The notes under the pieces are model-generated. The model did no database searches. It worked only from the letters and a program-made list of their open reading frames with translations, and was not told where the DNA came from. From assembly GCA_030681835.1 (NCBI GenBank), contig JAUXRN010000188.1:1-43672 (forward strand): a stretch of DNA of 43,672 bases, in the 5' to 3' direction. This document shows positions 32,773-40,554 of the stretch, piece by piece. The translations under genes and the position numbers were made by a program. Position 1 is the first letter of the stretch, and the number at the start of each line of letters is the position of its first letter. Origin of the DNA: Actinomycetota bacterium (GTDB taxonomy: Bacteria > Actinomycetota > Actinomycetes > S36-B12).

Positions 32773-33848
32773 GCACCGACCCGCCGGGGCTGCGCACTCC
32801 CGAGCTGCTCGTCTGGCTCAGCACGCACCTGCCCGAATTCGATGCGAGCGGGCCTCCCGAGTACCGGCTGCTGGCGGGCGGGCGTTCCAACGTCACCTAC
32901 GCGGTGACCGACGCGGCCGGTCGCCGCTGGGCGCTGCGGCGTCCTCCGCTCGGCCACGTGATGCCCAGCGCGCATGACATGAGCCGTGAGTTCCGCGTGC
33001 TGCAGGGGCTCGGTCGGGTGGGCTTCCCGGCACCCCCGGCTCGGGTGCTGTGCGAGGACGCCTCCGTCATCGGAGCGCCCTTCATGGTCATGGACTTCGT
33101 CGATGGCCGGGTGATCGGCACCAGCGAGGATGCCAGCGGGCTCTCGGCGGACGACGCCTCCGGCGTGTCGAGGACCCTGGTCGAGGGACTGGCCAGCCTG
33201 CACCAGGTCGATGTCGCCGCGGCCGGGCTGGCGGACTTTGGCCGCCCGCAGGGGTACCTGCAGCGGCAGGTCACGCGGTGGGGCCAGCAGTGGCCGATCA
33301 CCAAGACGCGGGAGCTCGCCAGCATCGACGCCCTCCAGGCGTGGCTGACCGAGCAGGTTCGCGACGTCCCCGACGACTCCCCCTGGTCGCTCGTCCACGG
33401 GGACTACCGACTCGACAACGTCATCCTGACGCCGGACCTGTCGCGCCTGCTGGCCGTCCTCGACTGGGAGATGTCCACGCTCGGCGATCCGGTTGCCGAC
33501 CTGGCGATCGCACTCGTGTACTGGACAGAGGCGGGCGACGGACTGCGCTCAGGCATCCCGGTCGCCCAGGGCGTCACCTCCGGGCCGGGCTTCTGGACCC
33601 GCCAGCAGATCGCCGACGGCTACGCCGTGGCCTCCGGCTCCGACCTTAGGAACCTCGACCTCTGCGTGGTGCTGGCCTGCTTCAAGCTCGCCGTGATCAT
33701 GGAGTCGATTCACTACCGCAACCTGGGCGGGCAGCAGATCGGGGCCACCGCGGAGCGCGGCGAGGACATGGGCGCGGCGACCGAGGCCATGGCCGAGCTC
33801 GGGCTTCAGGTGATCAGCAGGGGCGGGATCGACGGACTCGCGGCGTAG
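32769..33848 (+). CDS. APH-family phosphotransferase (ACAD10/11- or LvaA-like acyl-CoA kinase)
   Basis: This encodes a 359-residue aminoglycoside-phosphotransferase-fold kinase. The Gly-rich loop region reads YRLLAGGRSNVTYAVTD, and the ATP lysine position has WALRRPP (Arg at this site). Catalytic residues are Asp212 and Asn217 in VHGDYRLDN and the metal Asp232 in LDWEMSTLGDP. This DWE/LGDP pattern is that of the APH domain of ACAD10/11 and LvaA, not antibiotic resistance enzymes. The start is the GTG at 32769, overlapping the ACAD stop (GTGA), so the two are made together. Predicted job: phosphorylate the hydroxyl of a hydroxyacyl-CoA so that the partner dehydrogenase-like enzyme can eliminate phosphate. 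Confidence 0.87.
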   Translation: MSTDPPGLRTPELLVWLSTHLPEFDASGPPEYRLLAGGRSNVTYAVTDAAGRRWALRRPPLGHVMPSAHDMSREFRVLQGLGRVGFPAPPARVLCEDASVIGAPFMVMDFVDGRVIGTSEDASGLSADDASGVSRTLVEGLASLHQVDVAAAGLADFGRPQGYLQRQVTRWGQQWPITKTRELASIDALQAWLTEQVRDVPDDSPWSLVHGDYRLDNVILTPDLSRLLAVLDWEMSTLGDPVADLAIALVYWTEAGDGLRSGIPVAQGVTSGPGFWTRQQIADGYAVASGSDLRNLDLCVVLACFKLAVIMESIHYRNLGGQQIGATAERGEDMGAATEAMAELGLQVISRGGIDGLAA

Positions 33849-33851
33849 CCC

Positions 33852-34631
33852 TCAGGGACGCGCGCCCGGGGGCCTGAAGTCCCCGTCGATGGTCACGCCG
33901 CCGTCGACCTTGAGCACGATGCCGGTGACGAAGGAGGCATCCTTCGACGCCAGGAAGGACGCGGCGGCCGCCACCTCGTCAGCGCTCCCGAGGCGGTGCA
34001 AGGGGGTGCGAGCCAGCAGGGCCTGCTCGTCCAGCACGCCGAGGTCGAACCCCGACCGCATCATGTCTGTGTCGATGTAGCCGGGAGCCAGGGCGTTGAC
34101 GCGAATCCCGAAGGCACCCCACTCGGCCGCCAGCGTCCGGGTCAGGCCAAGCACCCCGCTCTTGGCGCTGCTGTAGGCCAGGCGAAGCGGCATCCCGAGG
34201 GTCGCGCCCACCGAGGCCATGTTGATGATGGCCGGGTAGTCCCCGGACCGAAGTAGCTCGAAGGATGCCCGCGAGCAGCGCATCGCGCCACCGAGGTTGA
34301 CGTCCAGCTCGCGCAGCCAGGCTGCCGTGTCGAGGTCGGCCGAGGGGGTCCGGCTGATGATCCCGGCATTGTTGACCAGCACGTCCAGGCGGCCGAAGGC
34401 GCGGGCGACCTCGTCGGCGAGGCGCCGCACGCTGTCGTCCGAGGTGACGTCGACCTCCACGCCGAGGGCAAGATCACCAAGCCCCGCCGCCGAGGCTCGC
34501 GCCCCGTCGAGGTTCAGGTCGGCCACGACCACGGCCATCCCGTCGGAGTGCAGCCGCCTCGCGATGGCAGCGCCAAGGCCCTGTGCGCCACCCGTGACCA
34601 GCGCGACCCGGGCGCCACCATCTCCAGCCAT
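33852..34631 (-). CDS. SDR-family oxidoreductase
   Basis: This encodes a 259-residue classical SDR with TGGAQGLG (13-20), an acidic VVADLN after beta-2 suggesting NAD preference, NNAG, the catalytic Ser in NMASVG, and YSSAKSG. The end SFVTGIVLKVDGG is typical. The ATG at 34631 is preferred because GAGG sits about 9 bases upstream; the ATG at 34640 directly abuts that site. Convergent with the APH gene (3 bp between stops) and divergent from the second BVMO gene across a candidate operator. An alcohol dehydrogenase making the BVMO ketone substrate from an alcohol is a reasonable guess. Confidence 0.88.
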   Translation of the reverse strand: MAGDGGARVALVTGGAQGLGAAIARRLHSDGMAVVVADLNLDGARASAAGLGDLALGVEVDVTSDDSVRRLADEVARAFGRLDVLVNNAGIISRTPSADLDTAAWLRELDVNLGGAMRCSRASFELLRSGDYPAIINMASVGATLGMPLRLAYSSAKSGVLGLTRTLAAEWGAFGIRVNALAPGYIDTDMMRSGFDLGVLDEQALLARTPLHRLGSADEVAAAASFLASKDASFVTGIVLKVDGGVTIDGDFRPPGARP

Positions 34632-34727
34632 GCCGGTCATCCTCGCCTGCACCGGGCGGAGCAGATGACTCAAAATCGGACGAACGGGGCAGATTCCCCC
34701 ATGCCGCAGCCCGCTGCCTCGCTGACC

Positions 34728-34744
34728 TGTCCTGAGATGGGACA
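34728..34744. promoter_or_regulatory. Candidate operator E
   Basis: TGTCCTG-AGA-TGGGACA (five of seven arm pairs complementary) lies between the divergent SDR and BVMO genes, 92 bases before the BVMO ATG. Its right arm is identical to those at 3661, 11421 and 21386. The rest of the 205-bp region has no gene. Confidence 0.5.
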
Positions 34745-34836
34745 GCCGCGCGCGACCCATGGAATGAGGATGTGCCAAGCCCACCGGCCTGCCCGGGCGG
34801 GCGCGAGGCGATGACCCCAGGAAAGGAACGCCAGCG

Positions 34837-36450
34837 ATGCCAGGTGTCGTGGATGTCGATGTTGTCGTGATCGGAACCGGGTTCGGCGGCCTGTACGCCC
34901 TCCGCAAGATGCGCGATGAGCTGGGCCTGACCGTGCAGTCCTTCGACGACGCTGACGGCGTGGGCGGGACGTGGTACTGGAACCGGTATCCGGGTGCCCG
35001 CTCGGACACCGAGGTCAACGCGTACTGCTACCTCTCCGACAAGACCCTCTTCGAGGAGTGGAAGTGGTCGGAGCGCTACCCGCGCCAGAAGGAGATCCTC
35101 GCCTACCTCAATCACGTTGCCGACCGGTACGACCTGCGGCGCAGCATCCAGTTCGGTACGCGGGTCACCAAGACCGCATTCAATGAGGAGACCGGCCGCT
35201 GGGAGATCGAGACGAGCAAGGGCGACCAATACACCGCCCAGTTCCTCATCGAAGGGGTCGGGCTGCTCTCCTCCACCAACTACCCCAACTTCCCCGGCGA
35301 GGAGAAGTTCACCGGCGAGATCTACCACACGGCCCGCTGGCCGCATGAGGACGTCGATGTCACGGGCAAGCGCGTCGGCGTGATCGGCACGGGGTCGAGC
35401 GGCACCCAGGTCATCGTCGAGCTGGCGCCTGCCGCGAGCCACCTCCACGTGTTCCAGCGCACCCCGCAGTACTGCGTGCCGGCCCAGCACGGCCCCCTTG
35501 ACCCCGAGAAGATGCAGCGGATCATCGACGGCTTCGCGGCCTACCGGGAGAGCGTCCTCACGTCGATCACCTCCTTCGGCTTCGAGGAGAGCCCCGTCCC
35601 CGCCATGAGCGTCAGCGCCGAGGAGCGCGAGGCGGTCTTCGAGGAGGCCTGGCGCCAGGGCAACGGCTTCCGGTTCATGTTCGCGGCATTCAGCGACATC
35701 GGCGTCGACCCCGACGCGAACGCCGCGGCCACCGACTTCCTCAAGCGGAAGATGGCCCAGATCGTGAAGGACCCGGAGACCCTCAGGATCCTCACGCCCA
35801 CCGACCTGTGGGCCAAGCGACCCCTGTGCAACGACGGGTACTTCGAGACGTTCAACCGCGACAACGTCACCCTCGTCGACGTGAAGGCGCACCCGATCGT
35901 GGAGATCACCGAGAAGGGCATCCGCACGGAGGATGCCGAGTACGAACTCGATGTCATCGTGTACGCAACCGGCTTCGACGCGGTCTCGGGCATGTACCTC
36001 AAGATCGACCAGACCGGGCGGGGAGGAGTGACCCTGCAGCAGAAGTGGCATGACCGGCCACGGACCACCTACGGCATGATGACGGCCGGCTTCCCCAACA
36101 TGTTCATGATCTACGGCCCCATGGGCCCGTTCACCAACCAGCCTCCGGTCCACGAGTGGCAGGTCGACTGGATGGCCGCCGCCATCAAGTACGTCCTCGA
36201 CAACGACCTCGGCACGATCGAGCCGGAGGTGGCCTTCGAGGACCAGTGGATGGGGTCGTGCGACGAGATCGCGTACGCGACGCTGTTCATGAAGGTGAAC
36301 TCGTGGATCAACGGGTCGAACGTGGTCGGCAAGCCCGTCACGAACTACTTCTACATGGGCGGCATGGGCGCCTACAACGAGCTCGTAGGCGGCGCCGTCA
36401 CCGAGGGCTTCCCGGGCTTCGGCTTCGGCAAGCAGCTTGCTACGGCCTGA
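34837..36450 (+). CDS. Baeyer-Villiger monooxygenase, cyclohexanone-monooxygenase type (copy 2)
   Basis: This encodes a 537-residue type I BVMO. It has GTGFGG (13-18), VGGTWYWNRYPGARSD, the fingerprint FTGEIYHTARWP (158-169), GTGSSG (184-189) and a C-terminal SWINGSNVVGK. It is clearly a paralogue of the enzyme at 11508, sharing long stretches such as HVADRYDLRR and GTWYWNRYPGARSDTEV, but differs at the C-terminus (NVVGK instead of NIPGK, then YFYMGGMGAYNELV), which lines the active site in this family, so a different ketone is likely. The ATG at 34837 follows GGAAAGGA. The 3' end overlaps the convergent quinone-oxidoreductase gene by 11 bases. Confidence 0.93.
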   Translation: MPGVVDVDVVVIGTGFGGLYALRKMRDELGLTVQSFDDADGVGGTWYWNRYPGARSDTEVNAYCYLSDKTLFEEWKWSERYPRQKEILAYLNHVADRYDLRRSIQFGTRVTKTAFNEETGRWEIETSKGDQYTAQFLIEGVGLLSSTNYPNFPGEEKFTGEIYHTARWPHEDVDVTGKRVGVIGTGSSGTQVIVELAPAASHLHVFQRTPQYCVPAQHGPLDPEKMQRIIDGFAAYRESVLTSITSFGFEESPVPAMSVSAEEREAVFEEAWRQGNGFRFMFAAFSDIGVDPDANAAATDFLKRKMAQIVKDPETLRILTPTDLWAKRPLCNDGYFETFNRDNVTLVDVKAHPIVEITEKGIRTEDAEYELDVIVYATGFDAVSGMYLKIDQTGRGGVTLQQKWHDRPRTTYGMMTAGFPNMFMIYGPMGPFTNQPPVHEWQVDWMAAAIKYVLDNDLGTIEPEVAFEDQWMGSCDEIAYATLFMKVNSWINGSNVVGKPVTNYFYMGGMGAYNELVGGAVTEGFPGFGFGKQLATA

Positions 36451-37432
36451 CCTCGGCCACGTCGACGAGGACTCGGGCCGGGACCCGCGCCTCCACGGCA
36501 TCATGGGCCGCCGCGATCCCCTCCAGGGGGAACCGGATGGCCGGTGGCATGTCCAGCGCCTGTTCCTCGAGGGCTGCGCTCACGCGCTCAGTCGCACTGC
36601 GGAGCGCGTCGTCCGTGAGGTTGTACAGCAGCACGTACTGATACGTCAGGCTGCGCAACAGGGAGCTGCGAACGGGGAGCACGGGGTCGCCGCCGTCTGA
36701 GGAGTACACGACGATCACGGCGCCGCGCGCAGCGATCTCGGCGTCCAGGGCTGCGTTGGCCGCCAAGGACACCTCCACGATCCGGTGGAAGCCGGGTGCC
36801 CAGTCCTGCAGGCGAGCCGTCGCCGACGCGTCGCGGTAGTCGACGGCGATGTGCGCGCCCGCCGCCAGCGCCACGGACGCCTTCTCCGGCGTGCTGATCG
36901 TCGCGGCGACCCTGGCGCCGCCCCAGCGGGCCAGCTGGACCGCGACGCGGCCCACCGCACCCGCCCCGCCGGCGACGAGGACGTCCCGGCCGGCGACCGC
37001 ACCACTGGCGAAGATGCAGTGGGCTGCCGTGACCGCCGGAACGCCGAGGGTCGCGGCCAGGTCCCACGAGATGCCGTCGGGCAGGCGAATGGCGCGGCCC
37101 GCTGGGACCACACAGAACTCGGCTGCGGTTCCCTGGCGACCCTCGTGGGCCGCAAGCAGCAGCCAGGCCCGCTCGCCGACCCGGGCCGGGTCCACCCCTT
37201 CGCCCACCGCATCGATGACGCCCGCGCCGTCCATGTGCGGTATCTGGTACCCGTCGATCGGTCGCGGCGTGAAGCCGGAACGGATCTTGACGTCGGTCGG
37301 GTTGATGGCCGAGACGGCGACCCGAACCCGCACCTGCCCGGGGCCCGGCTCGGGAACGGGCACCTCCACGACCTCAAGGACCGTGGCCGCATCGCCCGTG
37401 GTGCGATACATCGCGGCTCGCATCGTGGTCAT
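36440..37432 (-). CDS. Zinc-free quinone oxidoreductase-like MDR protein
   Basis: This encodes a 330-residue medium-chain dehydrogenase of the NADPH:quinone reductase type. It lacks the zinc ligands; instead of the GHE motif it has HMDGAGVIDAVGEGV. It has SAINPTDVKIRSG, the NADPH loop VAGGAGAVGRVAVQLA and ATISTPEKA after the next strand. A role in reducing quinones, enones or alkenal-type double bonds is typical of the family. The ATG at 37432 has GGCGAGG upstream and lies 16 bases after the stop of the enolase-superfamily gene on the same strand, so it is probably the third gene of a GNAT-racemase-oxidoreductase operon. Confidence 0.88.
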   Translation of the reverse strand: MTTMRAAMYRTTGDAATVLEVVEVPVPEPGPGQVRVRVAVSAINPTDVKIRSGFTPRPIDGYQIPHMDGAGVIDAVGEGVDPARVGERAWLLLAAHEGRQGTAAEFCVVPAGRAIRLPDGISWDLAATLGVPAVTAAHCIFASGAVAGRDVLVAGGAGAVGRVAVQLARWGGARVAATISTPEKASVALAAGAHIAVDYRDASATARLQDWAPGFHRIVEVSLAANAALDAEIAARGAVIVVYSSDGGDPVLPVRSSLLRSLTYQYVLLYNLTDDALRSATERVSAALEEQALDMPPAIRFPLEGIAAAHDAVEARVPARVLVDVAEVRP

Positions 37433-37448
37433 GGCCTCGCCGACCCCC

Positions 37449-38567
37449 TCACTCGGGACGCAGCTCGGTCGACCAGACCGTGAGATCGGCCAGGACCTCA
37501 GGGATCGGGTCGACGCCGATGCCGGGACCGGTGGGGACGGCGAGCTGGCCGTCCTCCAGCACGAATGGCGGGGTCACGTCGACCTCGTAGTAGCGGCTGG
37601 AGGCACTGGTGTCGCCGGGCAGCGTGAACCCGGGTAGGGCAGCGAGCGCGACGTTGGCCGCCCGTCCGATGCCGGTCTCCAGCATCCCGCCGCACCAGAC
37701 GGGTGCGTCGCGGTCGCGACAGAGGTCGTGGATGTCCCGCGCCGTCAGGTACCCGCCCACCCTGCCTGGCTTGATGTTGATGATCGACGCGGCCCCGAAC
37801 GTCAGGGCGGAATCCGCCGACGCCGCGGAGTGGATGGACTCGTCCATGCAGATCGGCGTGCGGCAGGCCTGCGACATGAGCACGTGCCCGTACCAGTCGT
37901 CCTCCGGCAGGGGCTGCTCGTGCAGCAGCAGGTCGAACTCGTCCAGCCGGGCGAGGTACTGGGCGTCGGAGCGCTGGTAGGCCTGGTTGGCGTCCGTCTG
38001 CAGGGGAATGTCGGGCCAGGCGGAGCGCACGGCCGACACCGGCTCGAGGTCCCACCCCGGCTCGATCTTGAGCTTGATGCGCCGGTAGCCGGCATCGACG
38101 TACTGGCCCACCTCGTCCAGCAACTCGACGATGGACTCGCTGGTGGGGATGCCCACGGAGACGCCGCAGTCGACGCGGTCACGCTGAGCGCCCAGATAGT
38201 CGGCGAGGGACCTGTCACGTCCACGAAGCCAGGCATCAAGCAACGCGGTCGACAGGGCGCACTTCGCCATGGGGTGACCACGGACGACATCCAGCGCAGC
38301 GCGGACGTCCTCCGGACCGGCATCGGCGTCGAGCTCGCGCAGGGACGGCAGCAGGTGCTCGGCCATCACCGCGATAGCGCTGTTCCCGTACTCGTAGCTG
38401 TAGCCGGGCCACGACATCGTGACGCACTCGCCCCATCCGTGGACTCCATCACCGGTCACGGCTTCCACGAGGATCACGTCGCGAACCGACTCGGTCCCGA
38501 AGCTGGTGCGGAACGGCCGGACGAGGGGGATGCTCAGCCGGTGCAGCCTGATCAGCTCGATGGTCAT
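37449..38567 (-). CDS. Enolase-superfamily N-succinylamino acid racemase / o-succinylbenzoate synthase-like
   Basis: This encodes a 372-residue member of the MLE/OSBS/NSAR group. The active site is complete: Lys165 and Lys167 in RIKLKIEPG, metal ligands Asp192 (TDANQAY), Glu217 (LLHEQPL) and Asp242 (CMDESIH), and Lys266 (NIKPGRVGG). Enzymes of this group catalyse o-succinylbenzoate synthesis (menaquinone), N-succinylamino acid racemisation, or both. The ATG at 38567 overlaps the GNAT stop as ATGA and follows GGAGAGGA. Next to a GNAT and an M20 peptidase, and with no other men genes, racemisation of N-succinylamino acids is favoured over menaquinone synthesis. Confidence 0.85.
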   Translation of the reverse strand: MTIELIRLHRLSIPLVRPFRTSFGTESVRDVILVEAVTGDGVHGWGECVTMSWPGYSYEYGNSAIAVMAEHLLPSLRELDADAGPEDVRAALDVVRGHPMAKCALSTALLDAWLRGRDRSLADYLGAQRDRVDCGVSVGIPTSESIVELLDEVGQYVDAGYRRIKLKIEPGWDLEPVSAVRSAWPDIPLQTDANQAYQRSDAQYLARLDEFDLLLHEQPLPEDDWYGHVLMSQACRTPICMDESIHSAASADSALTFGAASIINIKPGRVGGYLTARDIHDLCRDRDAPVWCGGMLETGIGRAANVALAALPGFTLPGDTSASSRYYEVDVTPPFVLEDGQLAVPTGPGIGVDPIPEVLADLTVWSTELRPE

Positions 38568-39364
38568 GGCGTCCTCTCCAGTACGTAGCCGCCGGTCGTG
38601 GACAGTCCGGTGATGCGGCGTCCTTGCGCGAATGCGGACACGAGCGCCTGCCGCACATCGAGGCGCCATCGTGCCGCCGCGGCGGGGTCACTGGACCTCA
38701 GCGCGACGATGTCGTCCGGCAGGGGGACGTCGAGCACGTCGCGGCCCTCCCCCTTGGCCGCGATCACGTCGACGGGTCCGAGCTCGCCTCGGCCCGCCGC
38801 GGCGGCGCGGGACGACGAGACCCTCCACCAGGCGAACAGCCGGTCGGTCGGGTCGTCGGCGTTGATGGCATCGGCCATGCTCCCGTAGAAGTCCACCTCG
38901 AAGCCATCCACGTCTGCTCCGAGCTTCACGAGGTTGACCAGGGCGTTGCGCCGCACGAGCGGGTCGAAGGTCCACACGATCGTGTCGATGCCGTGGGTGA
39001 GCGCCCACATGCGCTGGTGCTGCTTGATCGCCGAGCCGATGTGCTGGTCACGGTAACCCGGCAGGACCGCGGCCATGTGCGAGTGCAGGTGCTCATGCCA
39101 CCCCTCCTCCCGACGGGTACGGCCCATGAAGCCGAACGCGGCCGCCACGGGCTCACCGGCGCGATACGCAGCGGAGGCGTACCCGCCCGCGTGCACGATT
39201 GCCTTCATGAGGTTCGGCTGGAGCTGGGTCTGGTCGGCCGGCCAGACCGCGTCGAACAGGCGGCGGGCGTCCTCGAGTTCACTAAGGTCGTGCAGGACGC
39301 GGATGTCGACCCGCGCGCGCTCGAGGGCACCCGCGAGGTCGGTTTCGGCAGACGCATCGACCAC
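38564..39364 (-). CDS. GNAT-family N-acyltransferase (COG3375-like)
   Basis: This encodes a 266-residue GNAT-fold protein. It has RVLHDLSELEDARRLFDAVW at the N-terminus, GGYASAAYRAGEPVAAAFGF, then HLHSHMAAVLPGYRDQHIGSAIKQHQRMWA, where the PGYRDQHIGSAIK segment is the acyl-CoA pyrophosphate loop, and TIVWTFDPLVRRNALVNLVKLGA. This group is known beside NSAR/OSBS genes, where it N-succinylates D-amino acids from succinyl-CoA. A GTG at 39364 is the likely start; it lacks a good ribosome-binding site and has TACGGT close upstream, so a leaderless mRNA is possible. Coupled to the enolase-superfamily gene by a 4-base overlap and divergent from the M20 peptidase with only 29 bp between starts. Confidence 0.82.
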   Translation of the reverse strand: MVDASAETDLAGALERARVDIRVLHDLSELEDARRLFDAVWPADQTQLQPNLMKAIVHAGGYASAAYRAGEPVAAAFGFMGRTRREEGWHEHLHSHMAAVLPGYRDQHIGSAIKQHQRMWALTHGIDTIVWTFDPLVRRNALVNLVKLGADVDGFEVDFYGSMADAINADDPTDRLFAWWRVSSSRAAAAGRGELGPVDVIAAKGEGRDVLDVPLPDDIVALRSSDPAAAARWRLDVRQALVSAFAQGRRITGLSTTGGYVLERTP

Positions 39365-39393
39365 GCGGACACCGTAGCGAGGGGAGGGGTGCC

Positions 39394-40527
39394 GTGGTGC
39401 AGCCCGACCTGCTCGCCCGGGCGCACGCGCTCCTCCCCCGCATGGTCGATGCGGTCGGTTCCCTGGTTCGCGCCGAGTCCCCGAGCGAGGATCTTGCCGC
39501 ATGCGAGGACGTGGTCCGGAAGGCCGCCGACGACTTCGACCAGTGGGGCCTCGGGGCGGCTCGCATGGAGCACCATGCCGGCCGCCCCACGTGGCGGTGG
39601 GGTCCGCCACGGCCACGGGCCCTCCTGCTGGGCCACCTCGACACGGTCTGGCCCTCCGGGACGCTCGACTCGCTGCCCTTCACCGTCGAGCACGACCGCA
39701 TGCGCGGGCCCGGGGTCTTCGACATGAAGGCCGGTGTCGTGCAGGGCTGGGCCGCCTTGCTGCTGGCCGGGATCGATGAGGGCTCCGGCGTCGGCATGCT
39801 GCTCACGACCGACGAGGAGACGGGGTCGCTGCACTCCCGTGACCTCGTCCTCGACGCCTGCGCCGAAGCCGATGCCGTCCTCGTCCTGGAGCCGTCGGTG
39901 GATGGCGCCCTGAAGTCGGCCCGCAAGGGGACGTCCTGGTACGAGGTGTGCCTCGCCGGCCGGGCCGCGCATGCCGGCCTCGACCCGGCCAATGGGATCA
40001 ATGCGGTGTCGGCAGCCGCCGAGCTCGTCCTCGCCTGCCCGGGCTGGTCCGACGACCCGCGGGGCACCACGGTCACGCCCACGGTCCTGCACGGCGGCAC
40101 CACGTCGAACACGGTGCCGGCCGACGCTGTCCTGACGATCGACGTCCGGGCCTGGACCACCGGGGAGCAGCACCGCGTGGACGCGGCGTTGCGGGCATGG
40201 TCGCCCGTCCTGACGACCGCGGCCGTCGCGGTCGACGGCGGGATCAACCGGCCCGCGATGGAGGCGGCGATGTCCGCCTCCCTGCTGGCCGAGGCCCGCG
40301 CCGTGCACGAGCACCTCGGCCTGGGTCCGCTGGCCGACCGGCCCGTCGGAGGAGCCAGCGACGGCAACTTCACCGCTGCCGCGGGCATCCCCACCCTCGA
40401 CGGGCTCGGGGCCGTCGGCGACGGCGCCCATGCCGCCCACGAATGGGCCAGCATCCCCGCGATGGCCGACCGGGCCGCCCTCCTCGCGGCGTTGATCGGT
40501 CGGGTGCTGCGCGGGCCATCGGCCTGA
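39394..40527 (+). CDS. M20-family metallopeptidase / deacylase
   Basis: This encodes a 377-residue M20-type zinc hydrolase (ArgE/DapE/CPG2 group). Zinc and catalytic residues are visible: His81 and Asp83 in GHLDTVWPSG, bridging Asp110 in VFDMKAG, Glu141/Glu142 in TTDEETGS, a further Glu in LEPSVDGA and a His in GDGAHAAHEW. The inserted dimerisation domain has AGRAAHAGLDPANGINA. Members cleave N-acyl groups from amino acids; beside the GNAT and NSAR genes it likely removes succinate from N-succinyl-L-amino acids. GTG at 39394 or 39397 may start; GGGGAGGGG is just upstream. Ends 27 bp before the XPB gene. Confidence 0.88.
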   Translation: MVQPDLLARAHALLPRMVDAVGSLVRAESPSEDLAACEDVVRKAADDFDQWGLGAARMEHHAGRPTWRWGPPRPRALLLGHLDTVWPSGTLDSLPFTVEHDRMRGPGVFDMKAGVVQGWAALLLAGIDEGSGVGMLLTTDEETGSLHSRDLVLDACAEADAVLVLEPSVDGALKSARKGTSWYEVCLAGRAAHAGLDPANGINAVSAAAELVLACPGWSDDPRGTTVTPTVLHGGTTSNTVPADAVLTIDVRAWTTGEQHRVDAALRAWSPVLTTAAVAVDGGINRPAMEAAMSASLLAEARAVHEHLGLGPLADRPVGGASDGNFTAAAGIPTLDGLGAVGDGAHAAHEWASIPAMADRAALLAALIGRVLRGPSA

Positions 40528-40542
40528 CGCGGGCCCACCGAC

Positions 40543-40548
40543 TACGCT
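40543..40548 (+). promoter_or_regulatory. -10 element for a probably leaderless XPB mRNA
   Basis: TACGCT ends 6 bases before the GTG at 40555, and no Shine-Dalgarno sequence is present, as seen in many actinobacterial leaderless genes. Confidence 0.4.
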
Positions 40549-40554
40549 CCTACG

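Noticed and set aside
32769-33848. Antibiotic (aminoglycoside) resistance gene
   Set aside because: The APH fold is present, but the LDWEMSTLGDP pattern and coupling to an acyl-CoA dehydrogenase match the ACAD10/11-LvaA kinase group.
37449-38567. Menaquinone-pathway menC
   Set aside because: The active site fits OSBS, but the GNAT and M20 neighbours and absence of other men genes favour N-succinylamino acid racemisation; OSBS activity cannot be fully excluded.
5871-40554. Sigma-54 (-24/-12) promoters to match the NtrC-like regulator
   Set aside because: No convincing TGGCAC-N5-TTGC element was found in the promoter regions, and the regulator lacks the GAFTGA loop.
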